From: Haberlea rhodopensis
Taxonomy: Eukaryota > Streptophyta > Magnoliopsida > Lamiales > Gesneriaceae
Length of the DNA stretch: 64,000 nt
Direction: 5' to 3'
Assembly: GCA_907163345.1 (NCBI GenBank)
Contig: CAJQUN010001245.1
Span: forward strand, 22,373-86,372
Numbering within the stretch: the stretch's first letter is position 1; each line of letters opens with the position of its first letter. Both the position numbers and the translations under genes were made by a program. Of this stretch, positions 13,689 through 23,368 are shown piece after piece. The notes beneath the pieces were generated by a model, which saw only the letters and a program-made list of their open reading frames with translations, did not search any database and was not told the DNA's origin.

Positions 13689-13762
13689 CAGCATGGCAAG
13701 GGCTATAAAGCCGTTGCCATGCTGAACGTTGGCAACGGCTATAAAGTCGTTGCCAACGTTCA
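13689..13762. repeat. Two consecutive hairpins in the hAT 5' subterminal region
   Basis: Two adjacent palindromes share the centre GGCTATAAAG. The first has arms CAGCATGGCAA and TTGCCATGCTG; the second has arms AACGTTGGCAACG and CGTTGCCAACGTT. They lie about 350 bases before the transposase frame and could be transposase-binding or promoter structure; the sequence alone does not decide. Confidence 0.7.
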
Positions 13763-14106
13763 GTTTATTTTTTTTTTAATTTAAATTTTTTTTTTTTTGA
13801 AATCTATAAATATGTGCATTTTTTTTCATTCTTTTCTTCACAATTCAGTCTTCTCACAATTCATTCTTCTCACAATTCTATACTTCAATCTCATATTTTC
13901 CTCTCAATTGTGCTATCTACAATTTATATATAATAATAGCATCTTCATCTAGCAGCGGCGCTGGTCGTAGCCGGGGTCGTAGTCGGGGTCTCGTCCCGGG
14001 TCGTCTATCATTGAGTTCATCTTCGGCAATGAATTTGCCTATACCAATACCTGAGTTAAATTAAAGTTATGATTTTTTTGCTGACCTCAATGTTGGTGGT
14101 TCCTCT

Positions 14107-14532
14107 ATGAATGTCGAACCGCAACAACCCAAACAACCTGTCGAACCTCCTGCTGCCCAAGCCCAAGAGAGACAACAAGTGGAGTCATCCGGAGCCACTA
14201 CAGCAGCGAGTAGACAACCGACTCGTGCCAAAAGAAGTAAGATATGGGATCACTTTGAACTCGGTCAAAAAGAAGGTACTAATGAATCTGTTGCAATATG
14301 TAAATTATGTAAAATGCAATATTCATATAAAGCTGGTGGTTCCAGTGGAGGCACTGGAACATTTAAAAAACACTTAGTAAAAAAAGATAATTTTGATGAG
14401 ACAACATTACAACCATTAGGTCGAGAAGCAACACAAGCACAAATTAATGTTCTCACTGGCACGAATTTTATTTTAACTGCTGAAATTAACCGTAGATCAC
14501 TTGTTAGATATGTGATTAGATGTGAACTATGA
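14107..14532 (+). pseudogene. hAT transposase N-terminal remnant (BED zinc finger)
   Basis: This 141-codon frame begins with a Pro/Gln-rich low-complexity stretch. It then shows a BED-type finger: KIWDHFEL, the pair C-x2-C in AICKLCKM, and a His in GTFKKHLVKK. The usual second His/Cys after that His is not visible; an Asp follows at the expected spacing. The frame runs into unrelated sequence around residue 120 and stops. In an autonomous hAT transposase the RNase H-like catalytic core would follow for several hundred residues; here it is absent and the next recognisable part lies in another frame. Confidence 0.8.
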
Positions 14533-15282
14533 CTTGCATGCTTTTGTTAGTGCAATGGAAACTAAATTTATAAAATATTGGAAACAAATCCCACATGTGC
14601 ACTGCATCGCAACATTGCTAGATCCTAGTCAATGTTTATCTTCATTTGAGATATTTTTGAATATTATGCTAAATTTTTGGGGAAAGTTGTTGACGATCAA
14701 AAGACGTCTACAATGCAATCTCTCCAAAATATGTTTCTATTGTATTATAATCAACATGCAAGTGAATCATTGCAACAAAGGCCTGCTGAAGAACAACCCC
14801 AAGCTCAAACTAAAGGTGGGGGCATCAATTTGCTTAGGCTGCTGGGCAGGAAAAAACTTAAGGGAAAAGGACCTTCTACTAGCATGTCGACTGAGTTGCA
14901 AATTTATCTGAATTATCAATTTGTAAAGGAAGACAACTTCGACGTGTTACAATGGTGGAAGTCAAATGCGGCACAATTCCCCATCTTAGCAAAAATGGCT
15001 AGAGACGTGTATGTGGTACAAGCTTCAAGCGTCGCTTCTGAATCTGCATTCTCAACATGTGGTCGAATTATTGAAGAATACAGAAGTACTCTCTCTGCTG
15101 ATTCGTTATGCATGCTCACGTTACTTAAAGATTGGTTTGAAGCAGAATGTAAGAATAGAATAGATAGGGCGGTTGACGAATTCGTAAACCATTATGACGA
15201 GCAAGAAGAAGAGAACGCAAAAACAATACTTATCAATATGAAGAGTGCTAAACAGCAATATTTTTTTATTTTGATTTTTTAA
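14522..15282 (+). pseudogene. hAT transposase C-terminal remnant (dimerisation domain)
   Basis: Two overlapping frames together hold the end of an hAT transposase. The first (14522-14911) has YWKQIPHVHCIATLLDPSQC, typical of the region before the dimerisation domain. A shift to the second frame (14677-15282) then gives the domain itself, with LQIYLNYQF, DVLQWWKSN, FPILAKMARD, ASSVASESAFS and GRIIEEYRSTL. The catalytic core is deleted upstream and the frames are not continuous, so this is a broken gene. An acidic, Glu-rich tail precedes the stop. Confidence 0.85.
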
Positions 15283-16398
15283 TTGCCATCTCTTTACAAT
15301 TATTTGCATGCATCTATATTATGAAATGAAGAAGAAATCTATTGAATTTGTGATGAATATTGGGGAAACATTTACAACATTAAATAAAAATAAATAAAAC
15401 TTTTTGAAAATTTTAAAAAAAAAATACGAAAAAAAAAATAAATCTGCTCGGAACCGGAACCGGGACCGATCCGGTTCCTTAACGGACCGGCCCAGTTCCG
15501 TCCTTAACTGATCCGAAACCGGTCGGTTCCGGTCCGGATCGGACCGGGTCAAGCCAATAAGCACCCCTACTTAAAACGCTTGGCGTGCCCAACTTTGGAA
15601 GTTGGTAATCTATATTGACTGATGTAATATTTTATGTTTTTTCTCTTTAAAATAAGTTTTTTTTAAGTTTGTGTATAAGTTGAACGCAAATCAGGTATAT
15701 AAAAGCATTTTTGACTGCAGGGAATGTCACATGTTTGAAGACACTGACCCAGTTAAAATGGTACTGCTGGTTATAGATTTCCTAATTCTTGAATTGAATA
15801 AAAATATAAACCACCATACCATAAAAAAACTTCCCGTCATGGTCGTCGCGAAATATTTGTAAAAAATTTCAACATAAACTTTACTCTAAACGATGCATTA
15901 CGGGGATGCTGCATTCCGTAACGATGCATTACTCTAAATCTTGCAAATTTATCTTTTTTTCGAATTAGAGTAATGTATCGTTACTGGAATGCAGTATCCC
16001 CGTAATGCATCATTTAGAGTAAATTTTATGTTGAAATTTTTTACAAATATATCGCGACGGCCATTCCGGGAAATCTCCAACCAGCAGCACTATTTTAACT
16101 GGGTCAATGTCTTCAAACATGCGACATCCCCTGTAGTCGAAAATATTTTTATATATCTGGTTTGCGTTCAACTTATACACCAACTCAAAACAAACTTATT
16201 TTAAAGAGAAAAAAACATAAAATATTACATCATTCAATATAGATTAATTATATTGAGTTGATTTATTAGTTGTGCGTAAATCTAATTCATACAAATATTA
16301 GACTTGTATATATTTTTATTGTATTTTTATTTATATTTCTATTTTATTTTTAAAAAAGGAAAAAAAAAAATAAAAATAAAGAACAGGCCAACTTTATT

Positions 16399-16503
16399 GG
16401 CGTGTCCTGGACACACCAATTCAGTTGGCGTGTCCAACTTTGGAAGTTCGACACGCCAACTGAATTGGCGTCTTCAGTAGAAGACGCCAACCCAATTGAC
16501 GTT
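16399..16503. repeat. Cluster of three hairpins built on TTGGCGTGTC / TTGGCGTCTTC
   Basis: Within the right arm of the foldback element, three short palindromes follow each other. They are TTGGCGTGTC paired with GACACACCAA, CAGTTGGCGTGTC paired with GACACGCCAACTG (interval about 15 bases), and ATTGGCGTCTTC paired with GAAGACGCCAA. The core GGCGT / ACGCC is shared. Confidence 0.65.
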
Positions 16504-16612
16504 TTGGGTCATTTTATTAATTTTTTTAAATTTAGGTTATTTTGTTAAAATAATTTTTAAGTTTGACTTATTTAAATAAATAACCCAAGTTTTTTATTAT
16601 TATTTTGATTCC

Positions 16613-16918
16613 AAAAATATACTAAGATAAATTTGTAAATGACCTTTGTTGGAGAAAGAAAGAAATAAGTTACAATCCCTCAAAAATAGCAAGATTTTGA
16701 AAGGCCTAACAAATAATTACTAATTTGAAAAAAGTTCAACATTTCTAATTTAATTGGTGTAGTAGAGAAAATAGCATGATGTGTTCGAATTTGATAAAAA
16801 CCAACCAGTCTATGAAGTTGTGCATTTTCTAAATAAATAAATTATAAGCAAAATATTTCACTTATGGGCAAAATATTTCACATCCCTAAAAACAAGTTGC
16901 ATTTAACAAAAAAAATAC
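16613..16918. other. AT-rich spacer, nothing recognised
   Basis: Sequence between the foldback element and the start of the duplicated glutaredoxin segment. No gene, repeat or regulatory motif could be supported. Confidence 0.5.
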
Positions 16919-17256
16919 ATAAAATTTGTCGATAGTTGCCGCCCAGCAATCTCCAACCCAGGCCGTGGTGTGGGCATAGAGAGATCAAAGCCAAAGAGCT
17001 CCGACCTCCTTGAGGTGAGGAATAAGAGTGCCGTTTATATGGGAAGCCATGACAGTCTCAATGCCACCCAAGAACTTGCCGCCTACGAAAACCGCCGGGA
17101 TGGGCTGAAGACGAGTGGAGCCACAGGCAAGGCTGCGGAGCAGGGATTGAACATCGCGGACAGTCGAGTCTCGGTCGAGCTCCACAACGGCGGGGCCAAC
17201 ACCGAGGCCAAAAAGCAGTTGCTTCACCACATCGCACATGCAGCAACCGCTGACGT

Positions 17257-17441
17257 CAGAGGCGGAGGCACTTATTACCACCCACGTTTTTTCTTTAAAA
17301 AAATATGCGTTGCTTACGAAAAAAATTTAGTGTTAATTTTGGAAAATATATGTTTTAGCCCCACCTTTTAAACCGATATAGTCTGTAACTACACATAGCT
17401 GGACCAACCATAAGTAAACTTGCATCCTGGCTCCATCCCTG
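17257..17441. mobile_element. hAT MITE (185 bp) in the glutaredoxin pseudogene
   Basis: Comparison with the intact copy shows an extra block here. It starts CAGAGGCGGAGG and ends CTCCATCCCTG, imperfect inverted ends of the common plant hAT MITE type. It is flanked by GCTGACGT (17249-17256) and GCTGACGG (17442-17449), an 8-bp target duplication with one mismatch. No coding content. Confidence 0.8.
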
Positions 17442-17481
17442 GCTGACGGTGAACACAGCCACCGCCTTGCTGCAAACCAAG

Positions 17482-17893
17482 TAGGGCTGCTTAACAGGCC
17501 GGGTCAATCATGGCCCGGCCCAAAACTGGACCGGTTAGCCCGATTCGAAATCGGAACTGGTAAGATACCGGGACGGATCAGTTGTACCGATCCGGATCCG
17601 ATATCTTACCGGTTTCGGACCAAACAGATCTGGTTCCGGGCTGAACCGGAATCGGAACCGGATCCATTATTTTTTTAAATTTTTTTTATTTATTCTAATA
17701 TATATTCGAAATTTCGAAAATAAAAAATCGAAAAAATCGGTTCCGGGTTGGAAGCTGTCCAACCCGGAACCGATTGGACCGGAATTGGATCCGATCCGGT
17801 TCCTTAACGGATCAGACCGATTCCGGGATTATCGGGTCTAGAACGGCCCGTTCCAGACCGGTTCCGACCGGATCAACCCGTTAACCACCCCTA
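17482..17893. mobile_element. hAT MITE (412 bp) related to the larger hAT element
   Basis: The block starts TAGGGCTGCTTAAC and ends GTTAACCACCCCTA, close to the ends of the 13528-15569 hAT element. It is full of the same CCGGTTCC / GGAACCGG subterminal motifs. Flanks read AAACCAAG on the left and AAACCAAAG on the right, an 8-bp duplication with one extra A. It looks like a non-coding derivative of the same family and interrupts the glutaredoxin pseudogene a second time. Confidence 0.8.
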
Positions 17894-17996
17894 AAACCAA
17901 AGACATTCACTTTCCCATACACTCCTCTCATATTTCCCCCCGTATATTCTCCGGCACCGCCTCCCACTTTTACTACAGGGGATGATGCATCGACTT

Positions 17997-18340
17997 TCTC
18001 CGGCCTCCCACTGTTTTTTTAAAATTATTGTTTTTGAAAAAAACCGTATTGCCTTCCATTATTATAATGCATCAACTTTCCGAGAAAAAGAAGTGTCCGC
18101 AAACGACCAATTATTCTTTTTTTCAATTGGGGACCAATTTTTTTACAAGACATTTACACTTATGACTAATGTGCAATCATGTACTGGCACGACATTTACG
18201 ACTCCATGTGCGATCATGTATGGACTGATGGACATGGAGGAAATTTTTTGCATTAAATGGGTATGAGCCCTGATACATGACCCACATATGTATAAATATT
18301 TATATGTTTTGTGGGTGGATTTATACGTGTAAAAGAATCA
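17997..18340. other. Spacer, nothing recognised
   Basis: Sequence just beyond the end of homology to the other glutaredoxin copy. A 94-codon plus frame at 17982-18266 overlaps the pseudogene and has no recognisable content. Confidence 0.45.
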
Positions 18341-18768
18341 AACATGTTCATGAACTTTTCAAGTCAGCTCGAAAAATATTTGATTCGAATTCAAATTATC
18401 AAATTTGAGCCGAACTCGAACATATTCGAATTTTTTTCGAGCCGAACTCGAGCCCAAATTACTTTGTTCGATAGTTCACGAGCCGCTCGCGAACTTTAAT
18501 ATTTTATTGATATAATATAATTATTTATTAAATAAATATATTTCGAATCTTTTGGGTAATTATTTTTGAACAATTCGAATAGCTCGCGAACTTGTTCGAA
18601 ACTTTTCGAGCCGAACTCGAACTTTGTTTCAAGCCGAACTCGAGCCAAATTTTTCAAACTATTCGAATTTAGAATCGAACTCGAGCACAAATATAACTAT
18701 TTCGAGTCGAATTTGAACCTTAAAATTTTATGCATATTCGGTTCGATTGGGTTCATTAACATCCCTAT
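18341..18768. mobile_element. Non-autonomous hAT-like repeat rich in TCGAGCC / AACTCGA motifs
   Basis: The block is dominated by repeats of GAGCCGAACTCGA and GCTCGCGAACTT with inverted counterparts. The right end reads GGTTCATTAACATCCCTA, which as reverse complement starts TAGGGATGTTAATGAACC, a typical plant hAT terminus. The matching left end is not visible, so the copy may be truncated. It is non-coding. Confidence 0.55.
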
Positions 18769-19375
18769 AGTGAATGCACCAGAACCATCCACACCCGAGG
18801 TATACAAGAATTTCCACTATATTTGATCTTATGTTAAACATATTATTCTATATAATAAGATATAATAATAAATCATGGATTTTTGAATAGTTTAACTCAT
18901 ATTATTGTAAATATTAATTTATTTGGATATTTTTCTCAATTAAATACACACTCTGAATTTAAATTCAATCCACGCCCTTGCTCAAATTATTGTCCTTTGT
19001 ATTTTCTCCAAATTTGTGAAATTCAATTTCAACCAAAAATTACACAATACCAATTTCAACCAAAAATTACAAGCAATGCCAATTAATACCACCCACGACA
19101 GTCAAAAACTGTAATGTCATAGGGTCCACAACTCGCAGCAAGGTATCATACCGTACAAGTAAAAAGTAAATTACATTCTATTTTAGAAGCAAATAAAATA
19201 ACCGACTTACAGTCACTGAACTTAGAAATATTTGATACGCAGTGTTACGGTGTTTCATCCATGATACATTGAAATATTTTAAATGAATATTTTAGATATA
19301 TGATAACATCTATCCCAAAAATATTGTCCATCATAATAACACTGGACTTAAAAGACGCAACAATTGCTGACCTCG
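18769..19375. other. AT-rich spacer, with one small tandem repeat
   Basis: No gene recognised. The only structure noted is a double copy of CAATTTCAACCAAAAATTAC at about 19022-19070. Confidence 0.5.
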
Positions 19376-19937
19376 TCACACTCCGAGAATCGAGCTTGGA
19401 CTGGGAAATTCGGTTAGGGTACGAACCAAACTGAAAAATTTTGGTTCGGTTTTCGATTTTAAAAAATGCAAATTTTGGTTCGGTTCAAGGGTTCGGTTAA
19501 CCAAACCGAACATAAAAATGGAATTTTTTTTAAAAAAAAAACATTTTTTGACATGCATTTTTAATCTTTTGGCTGATTGTCTTCTATATGTAAAAGATAT
19601 TATGTACATTATTATGTATTTCACCAACGTCATGTATTGGGTCTCGCTTTAATCGATTTTCAAATGCTCTTTGCAGTGCCCTTTTATGACCGTGTCTCAA
19701 TTATGTTTTTTTCTTTGCATGTATAAATTCTTATATTGGAAAGCTGAGAAAACTCAGTGTATTTTTTAATCTATTTCCAAGAAGAAAAAAAAATTAACAT
19801 TTTGGTTCTACCGAAACCGAACCAAACATTTCGATAAAACCAAAACCGACGAACAATTTCGGTTCGATTTTCGGTTATGAAAATCCAAAACCAGAATTTT
19901 TGATTAATTGAAATTTCGGTTGCAAATGAACACCCCT
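19376..19937. mobile_element. Degenerate hAT-like MITE with GGTTCGGTT motifs
   Basis: Two blocks (about 19400-19520 and 19795-19937) are rich in GGTTCGGTT and ACCGAACC. They are separated by about 280 bases of unrelated AT-rich DNA, probably a later insertion. The right end reads AATGAACACCCCTG, the complement of a CAGGGGTGTTCATT-type hAT terminus. The left terminus is not clear. Confidence 0.5.
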
Positions 19938-20099
19938 GAATTCGGAGACAATATCCAACAATCCCAAATGAATCGGATATGATGATATTGGACTGAGATT
20001 GAAGGGGCATTGCTTTTTCAGACGGCGTGACAAGACCCTATCATCATCGATCATACGGATCACATGAAAATACTCTATTATGAATATTATAAACCCTAA

Positions 20100-21075
20100 T
20101 CGCTTCTTTTTTGTGTATATTTCCTTGCATTTGCATCATTAAGTGCACGTCAATTACGTGCATCAATTTTTTTCCATGTGAATTACATACACTAGTTATT
20201 AATGTGCATGACGTGCACCAGTAAAATAATGTGGAATACATGTGCACCACTAAAGCTAGTGTGAATATGTGCTAATCTATTTTGACCTGCACCAGTTAGT
20301 GTATAATCATGAATTAATACGTGCACAACTGACTTTACCTTAAAATAATGAATTAATTAACAAAAGCTTGTGAACTCGTCTTCAATTTACAGAAACTTTA
20401 CGTCGTAGAACAAAAGAAGAAATTTATTGAGGATTCCCCATGTCATTAGGTGTGCAAATAAAGTCAATTTCATGAGAATCATGTGCAACATTAAGTGAAT
20501 GACAATTACATGCACCACTCAATTATCCTGTATATATTTTTAGATAAATATTCAAAGATTAGCTGTTGCACAAAGCTTAAACTAACTGGTGCACGAACTT
20601 ATAAAAAATAACTTGTTCACAAGCTTATAAAGGTAAGTGGTGCACGAACTTATAAACGTAACTCGTACACGAACATATAAAAGTAATTGATGCACAAACT
20701 TAACAGTAGCTGGTACATAAACTTATAAAAAGTAACTGGTGCATGAAACTTAAACATAATGGTGCTCGAATGTTGAAACTAAACATAATGATGCACGAAA
20801 CGTAAACTAACTGGTGCATGAACTTATACTGAAGCACAATCCTAATGGTGCAAATTATAAGATTAACTGGTGCACGAAACTTAAACTAACTGGTGCACAA
20901 ATATATAAAAGTAAGTGGTGCACGAACTTACAAAAGTAAATAGTGCACGAAACTTAAACATAATGGTGCACAAAACTTATAAAAAGTAACTGATGCACAA
21001 AACTTATAAAAAGTAACAGATGCACAAAACTTAAACTAACTGGAGAATGAACTTATACTGATGCAAGAACGTTAT
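20100..21075. repeat. Diverged tandem repeats rich in GTGCAC
   Basis: From about 20560 a unit of roughly 24-28 bases repeats about 18 times with variation. Its core is ACTGGTGCACGAACTTATAA or the variant GTGCACGAAACTTAAACTAA. The preceding 450 bases also carry scattered GTGCAC and ACGTGCAC motifs. No protein is encoded. It lies just outside the recognisable end of the Tat-type element and may belong to that element's 3' non-coding part or to a separate repeat. Confidence 0.65.
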
Positions 21076-21127
21076 ATCTCCCCTCGCCACCTAAGAACTT
21101 CAAAAAAAGCTCCATTTACTTGAGGTA

Positions 21128-22052
21128 ATGAAAACTATCGGGAGTCAATGTTTCAATTCCTTCAAGCTGTTAGTGGAGGACCTCCTCTGTTTTGCTGGGT
21201 TGAGCCCGTCTGATATAACACCGAGGGGCGAGCTGGTATATACTCATAGTGTACTTAGTTTTATTTTGTTTGGGTTATTTTCGGCTCGGCTTACTTGCTT
21301 GTTTTCTCATCAGTTGATAGGATTATGAGCTCTTTGGTTTAGAAAACTCTCCAAAGGAGGAAACAGAAGGCTAGCTCATCTGGAGCTACTGAGGAGGTCA
21401 ATATTGATGTCATTACGGTGAGCCCTCCTGCTGCTGATGAGGCTCTTGTTCGCCGAAACAAACGTCCTCAAATAGGGGGGAGCCGTGAAGGGCGGTGAAC
21501 CAGTTCGTATAGATAGGAGGGAAAATGTGATGGAGAACTACCGTGGAAGAGTTCGTCTTGTTGGAGAAGGACCGTTATCTGTTGCTTTATCCGTGGCTCG
21601 TGATCTTGAAAACACTAAGGATGCTATCTTCATGAGCCAGATGGGTTGGGCTGAGCTTGTAACTCGGTCGTGCAGCAGCCTGACCGAGGTAAGGAGTAAT
21701 TATGTCGAATATGTTTACTGTTTGATCTAACCACGTCTGCTCTTTTCAGGCTATGCTTTTGATGGGAGAGTTTGCATCTCGTGCCAATGTGATCCGACGG
21801 CAATCTCTTAAGGATACCAAAATCTTTGAGGCTGCAAAGAGCTCTCTGGCCGAATCTAGATCACTTCATGATAAGGAGGTGAATGAGCTGAGGGCTCAGA
21901 TAGAACTGAAATCAGTTCAAGAAGCGGAGATACGTTCCTTGTTAGAATCCCAAAAGCAGAAGTATGAATCCGACCTACGAGAGCTACGAAACGAGCTATG
22001 TTTGGCCAAGGACGTAGCTGATTCTGCTGAACATGAATTGATCAAAGCTTAG
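21128..22052 (+). pseudogene. Antisense extra ORF of a Tat-type retrotransposon, spliced and degenerate
   Basis: On the strand opposite to gag-pol, several plus-strand segments form a damaged gene. One part (about 21325-21480) has a basic Ser-rich stretch including QRRKQKASSSG, preceded in frame by a TAG. After a one-base frame change, 21485-21688 has GRVRLVGEGPLS and MSQMGWAEL. An apparent intron, GTAAGG to TTTTCAG (21689-21749), then joins in phase to 21750-22052, a heptad-like charged helix that probably forms a coiled coil. Antisense extra ORFs between pol and the 3' LTR are known from Tat-lineage Ty3/gypsy elements; the protein's function is unknown. With at least one stop and one frameshift this copy is inactive. 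Confidence 0.55.
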
Positions 22053-22636
22053 AAAGAAGCGACCGAGGAAAGACAAAAACTGAGGAGAAGGTTGGAGAAA
22101 AATTCCTAACTTTTATTGAAGCTGGTTTCCGGGGATGTGTAAAACAATTCAAAGAGCAAGGTTACCCTCCTCAAGACGCATCCTCAGACTTTCCTCAGCC
22201 TACATAAAGTTGTTGTGGCTCTCCCACCTGACATATAGATGGGTGTTCCCCCTTAATGATTTTTTTCTTATCTGCTAGTTATAGCTGTAATATCGTAACT
22301 TTTTAATGAATAAGATCAGGAGCATTTTTTGTAGAACTCTGTTAATAGTTCCACAGCTTTACAAAGTGTAATAGCTCAACTAAAGTACTAAACCCTTGAA
22401 AGAGTCAAGTAAAAACAAATATACCAAGCACGCCGGAGCACAATAATTTCAAGTAATGACAGCTAGGACCAGGTGTGTAACAGCTCGGCTAAACCCATTA
22501 ATTACCCCGTAGGGGCCAAGTAATAAGAGCTAGGACCAAGCACGTAAAAGCTCCGCTACACAGCTAGGTCCAAGCGCGTAACAGCTAGGCTAAGCAAACT
22601 AATTACCCCGTAGGGACAAAGTGATGACAGCTAGGA
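22053..22636. other. Non-coding part of the Tat-type element with short AGCTAGGACC repeats
   Basis: No protein was recognised. The second half (about 22380-22636) contains AGCTAGGACC or AGCTAGGTCC with AACAGCT and ACCCCGTAGGG at intervals, a diverged array that leads into the regular 68-bp repeat. On the minus strand this follows pol, where Tat elements have a long untranslated region. Confidence 0.5.
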
Positions 22637-23252
22637 CCTGGCGTAACCATGGTTAAGGTGAGCTCGTCGTAAACAAGCTCCTGAGATGGGTGAAAACCCT
22701 TGGACCTGACGTAACCAGGGTTGAGGTGAGCTCGTCGTAAACAAGATCCTGAGATGGGTGAAAACCCTTGGACCTGGCATAACCAGGGTTGAGCTGAGCT
22801 CGTCGTAAACAAGCTTCTGAGATGGGTGAAAACCCCTGGACCTGGCGTAACCAGTGTTGAGTTGAGCTCGTCGTAAACAAGCTCCTGAGATGGGTGAAAA
22901 CCCTTGAACCTGACGTAACCAGGGTTGAGGCGAGCTCGTCGTAAACAAGATCCTGAGATGGTTGAAAACCCTTGGACCTGGCGTAACCATGGTTGAGGGG
23001 AGCTCGTCGTAAACAAGCTCCTGAGATGGGTGAAAACCCTTGGACCTGGCGTAACCAGGGTTGAGGTGAGCTCGTCTTAAACAAGCTCCTGAGATGGGTG
23101 AAAACCCTTGGACCTGGCGTAACCAAGGTTGAGGTGAGCTTGTCGTAAACAAGCTCCTGAGATGGGTGAAAACCCTTGGACCTGGCATAACCAGGGTTGA
23201 GGTGAGCTCGTCGTAAACAAGCTCCTGAGATGAGTGAAAACCCCTGGACCTA
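22637..23252. repeat. Tandem array, 68-bp unit, about 9 copies
   Basis: Unit starts occur at 22637, 22705, 22773 and onwards every 68 bases to about 23250. Each unit contains GGTGAGCTCGTCGTAAACAA, then TGAGATGGGTGAAAACCC, then CCTGGCGTAACCAGG. The last is a small palindrome, and GGGTGAAAACCC is another. Copies differ by only a few substitutions. The array lies just beyond the integrase end of the Tat-type element, where such tandem repeats are known to arise. Long minus-strand frames over it are a by-product of the repeat. Confidence 0.9.
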
Positions 23253-23368
23253 TGCAGGCAACAAATTATAAAATATTCTCAAAATTGTATTAAAATAATG
23301 GAAGGGTAAATCATCCAAAAACACAATCTTTGCAACAAAAGAAAACTAAAAGACGTGAACTAAGCATA

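Larger units (their letters stand above)
13528..15569 (+). mobile_element. hAT DNA transposon, internally deleted
   Basis: The terminal inverted repeats are TAGGGGTGCTTATCGG at the left end and its near-complement ending AAGCACCCCTA at the right. The 8-bp target duplication CTTAAAAC is perfect (13520-13527 and 15570-15577), which is diagnostic of the hAT superfamily. Both subterminal regions are packed with CCGGTTCC / GGAACCGG motifs, likely transposase-binding sites. Two coding remnants remain: a BED zinc-finger N terminus and the C-terminal dimerisation domain. The catalytic middle is missing, so the element cannot transpose on its own. It is inserted in the left arm of the foldback element. 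Confidence 0.88.
13440..16612. mobile_element. Large palindromic foldback element, split by an hAT insertion
   Basis: Ignoring the hAT element at 13528-15569, the left part (13440-13527 plus 15578-15950) pairs with the right part (15960-16612). The outer arms share GTTATTTATTTAAATAA, then AAAATAACCTAAATTTAAAA. The inner arms (about 15620-15950 against 15960-16245) look more than 90 percent alike by eye, with a loop of about 20 bases near 15955 and one extra segment of about 50 bases in the left arm near 15770-15825. The host-side element is about 1.1 kb. It codes for nothing; the ORFs at 15671-15862 and 15989-16204 are the two arms read through. Long terminal arms suggest a Mutator-like or foldback MITE; a target duplication could not be fixed. 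Confidence 0.65.
16985..17996 (-). pseudogene. CC-type glutaredoxin pseudogene, broken by two MITEs
   Basis: This is a second copy of the intact glutaredoxin gene at 38347-38757. From the stop (16985-16987) upwards it keeps the GALWL end, GGKFLGG, the IPAVFVGG cis-Pro region and the active site SGCCMCD, all in frame. At 17249 the frame is cut by a 185-bp hAT MITE and at 17481 by a 412-bp one. Beyond them the N-terminal part continues in frame (VDASSP, GGGAGEY, GNMR). Homology to the intact copy ends at about 17996, inside the first five codons, so the original ATG is missing. Over the 83 aligned C-terminal residues I count about nine differences. The open frame over the active site has no ATG of its own. 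Confidence 0.88.

Noticed and set aside
13528..15569. Autonomous, active hAT transposon
   Set aside because: Ends and TSD are fine, but the transposase catalytic core is missing and the frames are broken.
16985..17281. 98-codon frame over the glutaredoxin active site read as a shortened functional gene
   Set aside because: It begins at GTG in MITE sequence; no in-frame ATG precedes the active site before a stop, and the N-terminal half is cut off by insertions.
21753..22052. Host coiled-coil gene
   Set aside because: It lies within a Tat-type element beside its 68-bp array, on the expected antisense strand, and is joined to other broken segments.
22603..23188. Three long overlapping minus-strand ORFs as a repeat protein
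   Set aside because: They arise from the 68-bp array, which is open in every phase; no start context or host gene structure supports them.
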